Assembly: GCA_017444505.1 (NCBI GenBank)
Contig: JAFSWK010000030.1
Coordinates: forward strand, 1-5,092
Source: Rhodocyclaceae bacterium
GTDB taxonomy: Bacteria > Pseudomonadota > Gammaproteobacteria > Burkholderiales > Rhodocyclaceae
Reading direction: 5' to 3'
Length of the DNA: 5,092 bases
Part shown: positions 1-5,092 of the stretch, in pieces
How positions within the stretch are numbered: the stretch's first letter is position 1
How the letters are laid out: each line of letters begins with the position of its first letter
Notes under the pieces: generated by a model
Told to the model about the DNA's origin: nothing
What the model saw: the letters and a program-made list of their open reading frames with translations, nothing else
Databases searched by the model: none
Made by a program: the position numbers and the translations under genes

Positions 1-977
1 AACATTTGCAGACGGGGGCGACGGTGATTTATGAATCTACGGTCTATCCGGGTGCGACCGAAGAAATCTGCATTCCCGTACTGGAAGAGGCTTCGGGCAA
101 ACGCTGGCGGCGGGATTTTTTCGTCGGCTATTCGCCTGAGCGCATCAACCCGGGCGACCGCACGCGCACGCTGGCCGATGTGGTCAAGGTGGTCTCGGGC
201 GACAGCGCCGAGACGCTGGCGCGCGTGGCTGCGCTCTATCGGCGCATCGTCACGGCGGGCGTGCATGAGGCGAGCAGCATCAAGGTGGCGGAAGCGGCGA
301 AGGTCATCGAAAACACGCAGCGCGATTTGAACATTGCGCTGATGAACGAGCTGGCGCTGATTTTCCATCGCCTCGGCATTGATACCGAAGAAGTATTGAA
401 GACGGCGGGCACGAAGTGGAATTTCCTGCCTTTCCGCCCCGGGCTGGTGGGCGGGCACTGCATTGGCGTCGACCCGTATTACCTCACGCACAAGGCGCAG
501 ATGCTGGGCTATCACCCCGAAGTCATCCTCGCCGGACGGCGCATCAACGATGGCATGGGCAAATTCGTTGCGGAAGCAACGGTGAAGGAACTCATCCGCG
601 CCGGTCATGCCATCAAGGGCTGCGAGGTGATTGTGCTCGGCCTCACGTTCAAGGAAAACTGTCCGGACTTGCGCAACAGCCGCGTGCTGGATGTCATCCG
701 CGAGCTGGAAAGCTACGGCTGCCGCGTGCATGTGCACGACCCGGTGGCGGATGCGGCAGAGGCGCGCATGGAAACCGGCATTGCGCTGGCCGACTGGCAG
801 GCGCTGCCTGCGCGCGCGGCGGCGATTGTCGCCGCCGTCTCGCATCAGGCGTTTCTGGAACGTCCGGTTGCGGACTATCTCGCCCGCCTCGCGCCCGAGG
901 GCGTTTTTGTGGACGTGAAATCGGCCTTTGACGCTGCTGCCCTGCGCGCGGGCGGCGCGCGCCTGTGGCGGCTCTGA
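1..977 (+). CDS. UDP-N-acetylhexosamine 6-dehydrogenase, TviB/WbpO type (5' end outside window)
   Basis: Cytoplasmic NAD-dependent enzyme that oxidises C6 of a UDP-N-acetylhexosamine (GlcNAc or GalNAc) to the uronic acid, a precursor for capsule, Vi-like or O-antigen polysaccharide. The reading frame is already open at position 3 (His-Leu-Gln...), so the TTG at 6 is not the true start. About 100 N-terminal residues, including the Rossmann GxGxxG, lie upstream; 325 residues are visible of a family length near 425. Seen in order: ESTVYPG at the end of the NAD domain; GYSPERINPGD; the central helix KVAEAAKVIENTQRDLN, with the catalytic Lys (300-302) and Asn (312-314); GGHCIGVDPYYL, with the nucleophilic Cys (459-461) and Asp (471-473); and the C-terminal UDP-binding domain with VLGLTFKENCPDLRNSR. 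The active site looks complete. GTKWNFLPFRPG and ENTQRDLN point to the TviB/VipA/WbpO subgroup rather than UDP-glucose dehydrogenase. The exact sugar substrate cannot be read from the sequence, so no symbol is given. Ala and Thr codons favour GCG and ACG, unlike eno downstream. Confidence 0.93.
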   Translation, partial: HLQTGATVIYESTVYPGATEEICIPVLEEASGKRWRRDFFVGYSPERINPGDRTRTLADVVKVVSGDSAETLARVAALYRRIVTAGVHEASSIKVAEAAKVIENTQRDLNIALMNELALIFHRLGIDTEEVLKTAGTKWNFLPFRPGLVGGHCIGVDPYYLTHKAQMLGYHPEVILAGRRINDGMGKFVAEATVKELIRAGHAIKGCEVIVLGLTFKENCPDLRNSRVLDVIRELESYGCRVHVHDPVADAAEARMETGIALADWQALPARAAAIVAAVSHQAFLERPVADYLARLAPEGVFVDVKSAFDAAALRAGGARLWRL

Positions 978-991
978 AAGCGGCGCGCTTT
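977..991 (+). other. Small hairpin right after the dehydrogenase stop codon
   Basis: AAAGCG (977-982), loop GCG, CGCTTT (986-991) form a perfect 6-bp inverted repeat that starts at the last base of the TGA stop. Only three T's end the stem, and GCCTGCC follows, so there is no proper U-tract. It might be a weak terminator or 3'-end stabiliser for the polysaccharide transcript, or chance in GC-rich DNA. Confidence 0.3.
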
Positions 992-1025
992 GCCTGCCGT
1001 CCACCGCATCAGCGCCCCGCGCCTC

Positions 1026-1034
1026 TGCTATCAT
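1026..1034 (+). promoter_or_regulatory. Putative extended -10 promoter element of pyrG
   Basis: TGCTATCAT matches the extended -10 form TGnTATAAT at all but one base (TATCAT against TATAAT). It lies 27 bases before the pyrG ATG at 1062, which would put the transcript start near 1040-1042 and give a leader of about 20 bases. No convincing -35 box is seen at 16-18 bases upstream (the sequence there is around GCATCA), which fits an extended -10 promoter that depends less on the -35 contact. The predicted start region is pyrimidine-rich. The call rests on pattern matching alone. Confidence 0.4.
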
Positions 1035-1061
1035 TCCGCTTTCCCCGAAAGCGTTTCAGCC

Positions 1062-2708
1062 ATGACCAAATTTGTTTTCGTGACCGGCGGTGTGGTTTCT
1101 TCCCTGGGCAAAGGCATTGCTGCCGCCTCGCTGGGGGCGATTCTCGAATCGCGCGGCCTGCGCGTCACCCATCTCAAGCTCGACCCGTACATCAACGTTG
1201 ACCCCGGCACGATGAGTCCGTTCCAGCACGGCGAAGTCTTCGTCACCGAAGACGGCGCCGAAACCGACCTGGATCTGGGGCACTACGAGCGTTTCACCAG
1301 CGCCCGCATGAGCCGGAACAACAACTTCACCAGCGGGCAGATTTACGAGGCCGTCATCAAGAAAGAGCGCCGTGGCGAATATCTGGGCAAGACGGTGCAG
1401 GTCATCCCGCACATTACCGACGAAATCAAGGCGGCCATCGCGCGCGGCGCGCAGGGCGCGGATGTCGCCATCGTCGAAATCGGCGGCACCGTGGGCGACA
1501 TCGAATCGCTGCCCTTTCTGGAAGCCATACGCCAGATGCGCATCGAATCGGGGCACGGCAATACCTGCTTCATCCATCTCACGCTGCTGCCCTACATTCC
1601 CACGGCGGGCGAACTCAAAACCAAGCCCACGCAGCATTCGGTGAAAGAGCTGCGTGAAATCGGCATCCAGCCGGACATTCTGCTGTGCCGCGCTGACCGC
1701 CCGATTCCGCCCGACGAGCGCAAGAAAATCGCGCTCTTTTGCAACGTCATGCCCGAAGCGGTCATCGAATGTCTGGACGCCGATTCCATCTACAAAATCC
1801 CCGCCGCGCTGCACGCACAGATGCTTGACGAAATCGTCTGCCACCGTCTGGCCATCCTCGCCCGCGCCGCTGATTTGAGCGTCTGGAAAAACCTCGTCGA
1901 CGCGCTGGAACACCCCGAACACAGCGTCGACATCGCCTTTGTCGGCAAATATGTTGATTTGACCGAATCCTACAAATCGCTGATCGAGGCCATGTGCCAC
2001 GCCGGTATCCAGACGCGCACCAAGGTCAACATTCACTATCTTGATTCCGAAACGCTGGAAGGCGAAGGCGGGCTGGATGCCTTGCAGAACATGCACGCCA
2101 TTCTGGTGCCCGGCGGCTTTGGCAAGCGCGGCACGGAAGGCAAAATCCGCGCCATCGAATACGCCCGCACGCACAAGGTGCCCTATCTGGGCATTTGTCT
2201 GGGGATGCAACTGGCCGTGGTCGAATTTGCCCGCCACGTCGCGGGCATGAAAGACGCCCACTCCACCGAATTTGACGACGCCACCCAACACCCCGTCATC
2301 GCCCTGATTACCGAATGGCAAGACCGCGATGGCTCCATCGCCACGCGCGATGCCGATTCCGACCTCGGCGGCACGATGCGTCTGGGCGGTCAAATCTGCC
2401 ATCTGGCGGAAGATTCGCGTGTGCGCAAAATTTACGGGCAGAGCGAAATCGTCGAACGCCACCGCCACCGCTACGAAGTCAACGCCCGCCTGCTCGATGA
2501 ACTGCAAGCCAAGGGGCTGAAAATCGCCGGACGCGCGCAAGGCACGGAACTGGTCGAAGTCATCGAATTGCCCGACCATCCCTGGTTCGTCGCCTGTCAG
2601 TTCCACCCTGAATTTACTTCCAACCCGCGCCGGGGCCACCCGCTGTTTACCGCCTTCGTTCAGGCAGCACTTGCCCAGCGCGCCCTTTGCGGAGAAGACG
2701 CGGAATGA
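1062..2708 (+). CDS. pyrG: CTP synthase (glutamine-hydrolysing)
   Basis: Makes CTP from UTP, ATP and glutamine, the last step of de novo pyrimidine nucleotide synthesis; a cytoplasmic tetramer. The product is 548 residues (E. coli 545). The N-terminal synthetase domain (about 1-265) shows the ATP-binding loop GGVVSSLGKGI (9-19, Lys17), DGAETDLDLGHYERF with metal ligand Asp71, IVEIGGTVGDIES with Glu139, and the UTP/CTP-site motif KTKPTQHSVKELR. The class I glutamine amidotransferase domain (about 290-545) has LVPGGFGKRG, the nucleophile Cys379 in GICLGMQ, and the His515/Glu517 pair in FHPEF, so the triad is complete. The ATG at 1062 gives MTKFVFVTGG, the family N-terminus. The frame is open back to a TTG at 990, but the extra residues do not look like PyrG. 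No strong Shine-Dalgarno precedes it; GAAAG at 1047-1051 is the best candidate. The stop codon overlaps the kdsA start. The product's CTP is later used by KdsB to activate KDO. Confidence 0.98.
   Translation: MTKFVFVTGGVVSSLGKGIAAASLGAILESRGLRVTHLKLDPYINVDPGTMSPFQHGEVFVTEDGAETDLDLGHYERFTSARMSRNNNFTSGQIYEAVIKKERRGEYLGKTVQVIPHITDEIKAAIARGAQGADVAIVEIGGTVGDIESLPFLEAIRQMRIESGHGNTCFIHLTLLPYIPTAGELKTKPTQHSVKELREIGIQPDILLCRADRPIPPDERKKIALFCNVMPEAVIECLDADSIYKIPAALHAQMLDEIVCHRLAILARAADLSVWKNLVDALEHPEHSVDIAFVGKYVDLTESYKSLIEAMCHAGIQTRTKVNIHYLDSETLEGEGGLDALQNMHAILVPGGFGKRGTEGKIRAIEYARTHKVPYLGICLGMQLAVVEFARHVAGMKDAHSTEFDDATQHPVIALITEWQDRDGSIATRDADSDLGGTMRLGGQICHLAEDSRVRKIYGQSEIVERHRHRYEVNARLLDELQAKGLKIAGRAQGTELVEVIELPDHPWFVACQFHPEFTSNPRRGHPLFTAFVQAALAQRALCGEDAE
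2691..2694 (+). promoter_or_regulatory. Ribosome binding site of kdsA inside the pyrG 3' end
   Basis: GGAG, ten bases before the ATG at 2705, lies within the last codons of pyrG. It supports the ATG at 2705 as the kdsA start over the in-frame TTG at 2687, which precedes this site. It also suggests that kdsA translation is coupled to pyrG. Confidence 0.65.
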
Positions 2709-3541
2709 AACTGTGCGGTTTTGACGTCGGCCTGCAACAGCCGTTTTTCCTCATCGCCGGCCCCTGCGTGATTGAATCGCGCCAGCTTGCCTTTGACACC
2801 GCCGGTGCGCTCAAAGAAATCGCCGCCGAACTGGGCATTCCCTTTATCTACAAATCGTCTTACGACAAGGCCAACCGCAGCTCGCTCAAATCGTACCGCG
2901 GCCCCGGCAGGGACAAAGGGCTGGAAATTCTCGCCGACGTGCGCCGCGAACTGAACGTGCCCGTGCTCACCGACGTGCATACCGAGCAAGAAGTCGCCGC
3001 CGCCGCCGCAGTCGTCGACGTACTGCAAACCCCCGCCTTCCTCTGCCGCCAGACCGATTTCATTCAGGCCGTGGCCGCCTCGGGCAAACCCGTCAACATC
3101 AAGAAAGGCCAGTTTCTCGCCCCCGGCGACATGGTACACGTCGTCGCCAAGGCGGTTGAAGCAGCAGGGGGGCAAGACAGCATCCTGGTCTGCGAACGTG
3201 GCGCCAGCTTTGGCTATAACAACCTCGTCTCCGACATGCGCAGCCTGGCCATTTTGCGTCAGACCGGCTGCCCCGTCGTCTTTGACGCCACGCATTCCGT
3301 GCAGCTTCCCGGCGGTCAGGGCAGTTCTTCGGGCGGGCAGCGCGAATTTGTCCCCGTGCTTGCCCGCGCCGCAGTCGCCGCAGGCATTTCTGGTCTTTTC
3401 ATGGAAACCCACCCGCAGCCCGAAAAGGCACTCTCCGACGGCCCCAACGCCTGGCCGCTGGACAAAATGCGCGCCCTGCTCACCGTGCTGCGCGAACTCG
3501 ATGCCGTCGTCAAACAGCACGGTTTTACCGAAACTGCCTGA
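2705..3541 (+). CDS. kdsA: 3-deoxy-D-manno-octulosonate 8-phosphate synthase (KDO-8-P synthase)
   Basis: Condenses phosphoenolpyruvate with arabinose 5-phosphate to KDO 8-phosphate, committing carbon to the KDO of the lipopolysaccharide inner core; cytoplasmic TIM-barrel enzyme. The product is 278 residues (E. coli 284). Seen in order: FFLIAGPCVIESR (14-26), KSSYDKANRSSLKSYRGPG (substrate binding), TDVHT, PAFLCRQTDF, NIKKGQFLAPGDM, ERGASFGYNNLVSDMRSL, FDATHSVQLPGGQGSSSGGQR and METHPQPEKALSDGPN. The metal ligands known from the Aquifex enzyme are all present: Cys21, His197, Glu234 and Asp245. E. coli has Asn in place of the Cys, so this is inferred to be a metal-dependent enzyme. The start ATG overlaps the pyrG stop (ATGA), indicating an operon and probable translational coupling; GGAG ten bases upstream supports this start. 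The next gene, eno, makes the PEP substrate. An alanine run near residue 100 is low-complexity but ordinary for the family. Confidence 0.97.
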   Translation: MKLCGFDVGLQQPFFLIAGPCVIESRQLAFDTAGALKEIAAELGIPFIYKSSYDKANRSSLKSYRGPGRDKGLEILADVRRELNVPVLTDVHTEQEVAAAAAVVDVLQTPAFLCRQTDFIQAVAASGKPVNIKKGQFLAPGDMVHVVAKAVEAAGGQDSILVCERGASFGYNNLVSDMRSLAILRQTGCPVVFDATHSVQLPGGQGSSSGGQREFVPVLARAAVAAGISGLFMETHPQPEKALSDGPNAWPLDKMRALLTVLRELDAVVKQHGFTETA

Positions 3542-3565
3542 CGTTTTTCATTTTCTCTTCACACA

Positions 3566-3570
3566 AAGGA
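3566..3570 (+). promoter_or_regulatory. Ribosome binding site of eno
   Basis: AAGGA ten bases upstream of the ATG at 3581, in a T- and C-rich gap of 39 bases after kdsA. This is the clearest Shine-Dalgarno sequence in the window and fits the high expression expected of enolase. I saw no convincing separate promoter in the gap. Confidence 0.75.
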
Positions 3571-3580
3571 TCGCACCACC

Positions 3581-4870
<1,290 letters not shown>

Positions 4871-4871
4871 C

Positions 4872-4921
4872 GAACGCGCCGCGCCCGCCCGCATTGTGCA
4901 AGCGCGGGCGGCGCGGCGTTC
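4872..4921 (+). other. GC-rich hairpin between eno and ftsB
   Basis: The arms 4872-4892 and 4904-4921 pair over 18 bp in three blocks: GAAC with GTTC, GCCGCG with CGCGGC, and CCGCCCGC with GCGGGCGG. A 2-base and a 1-base bulge lie on the left arm, and the loop is 11 bases (4893-4903). It begins one base after the eno stop. It is followed by ATA6-like sequence (seven A's at 4924-4930), not T's, so it is not a standard intrinsic terminator on the + strand. On the - strand the T-run would precede the hairpin, so it does not fit there either. It may protect the eno mRNA 3' end, lower read-through into ftsB, or mark an RNA processing site. The pairing is seen directly; the role is inferred. Confidence 0.7.
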
Positions 4922-4948
4922 ATAAAAAAATCCCACTGTTTTCACCCC

Positions 4949-5092
4949 ATGCGCCGCTGGATCATCCCCCTCGCCCTGATCCTTCTCATCGCCCTCATCC
5001 AGCGCCCGCTCTGGTTCAGTCGGGGCGGCTGGTTCCGCGTCGACGAACTGCAACAGCAACTGGACGCCCAACAAGAAAAAAACCGCGCCCTT
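4949..5092 (+). CDS. ftsB: Cell division protein FtsB (3' end outside window)
   Basis: Small bitopic inner-membrane protein that forms the FtsQ-FtsL-FtsB subcomplex of the divisome and helps activate septal wall synthesis by FtsWI. Only the first 48 codons are in the window, with no stop. Translation gives a basic start (MRRW), a hydrophobic segment from about residue 5 to 17 that acts as the membrane anchor, the family-like QRPLWFSRGGW (18-28), and then VDELQQQLDAQQEKNRAL (31-48), the start of the periplasmic coiled coil. E. coli FtsB has the comparable LQYSLWFGKNG followed by a coiled coil, and is about 100 residues long. Placement directly after eno is the usual proteobacterial arrangement and supports the call. 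No clear Shine-Dalgarno is seen before the ATG; the upstream sequence is an A-run then a pyrimidine-rich stretch. The hairpin after eno separates it from the upstream genes, so its expression may be partly independent. Confidence 0.9.
   Translation, partial: MRRWIIPLALILLIALIQRPLWFSRGGWFRVDELQQQLDAQQEKNRAL

Noticed and set aside
817..837. Perfect 9-bp inverted repeat with a TTG loop inside the dehydrogenase gene
   Set aside because: It lies in codons for an Ala-rich stretch (AAAIVAAV), where GCG and GCC codons readily create such pairing. There is no sign of a regulatory role inside the reading frame.
990..1061. In-frame TTG at 990 as an alternative pyrG start
   Set aside because: It would add 24 residues that do not resemble any PyrG N-terminus and would overlap the putative promoter. 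The ATG at 1062 gives the conserved MTKFVFVTGG start.
1056..2639. Open frame of 527 codons on the - strand opposite pyrG
   Set aside because: It is an antisense shadow of the G+C-rich, codon-biased pyrG. Its translation is a low-complexity mix rich in G, A, D, V and F with no recognisable domain, while pyrG on the + strand has every catalytic motif.
2996..3010. Run of GCC-type repeats in kdsA
   Set aside because: It encodes a short alanine stretch within the barrel and is too short and coding-constrained to be called a repeat element.
2660..3520. Open frame of 286 codons on the - strand opposite kdsA
   Set aside because: Shadow of kdsA; its composition mirrors the reverse complement of KdsA codons and it contains no known motif.

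Overview
The window is a G+C-rich stretch of a bacterial chromosome with every gene on the + strand and almost no non-coding space. The gene order pyrG–kdsA–eno–ftsB, the KDO (lipopolysaccharide) gene kdsA, and protein sequences resembling those of Ralstonia, Dechloromonas and Neisseria relatives (compared from memory) suggest a Gram-negative betaproteobacterium. I cannot name the genus.

Layout: (1) positions 1–977 hold the C-terminal three quarters of a UDP-N-acetylhexosamine 6-dehydrogenase of the TviB/WbpO type, a surface-polysaccharide gene that starts before the window. (2) An 84-base gap follows, with a small hairpin just after the stop and a plausible extended -10 promoter element. (3) pyrG (CTP synthase, 1062–2708) overlaps kdsA (KDO-8-phosphate synthase, 2705–3541) by four bases, ATGA. 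(4) After a 39-base gap with a good Shine-Dalgarno sequence comes eno (enolase, 3581–4870). (5) A 78-base gap carries a strong GC-rich hairpin followed by seven A's. (6) ftsB (divisome protein) starts at 4949 and runs off the window end after 48 codons.

The genes fit together metabolically. Enolase makes phosphoenolpyruvate, a substrate of KdsA. PyrG makes CTP, which is needed later to activate KDO as CMP-KDO. FtsB links the group to envelope growth and division. All visible active-site residues are intact, and no gene inside the window is broken.

I found no previously undescribed system. The points most worth a second look are the metal-dependent signature of KdsA, the hairpin between eno and ftsB that lacks a U-tract, the codon-preference shift between the dehydrogenase gene and eno, and the pyrimidine-rich predicted start region upstream of pyrG. 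No stretch longer than about 90 bases lacks a gene.
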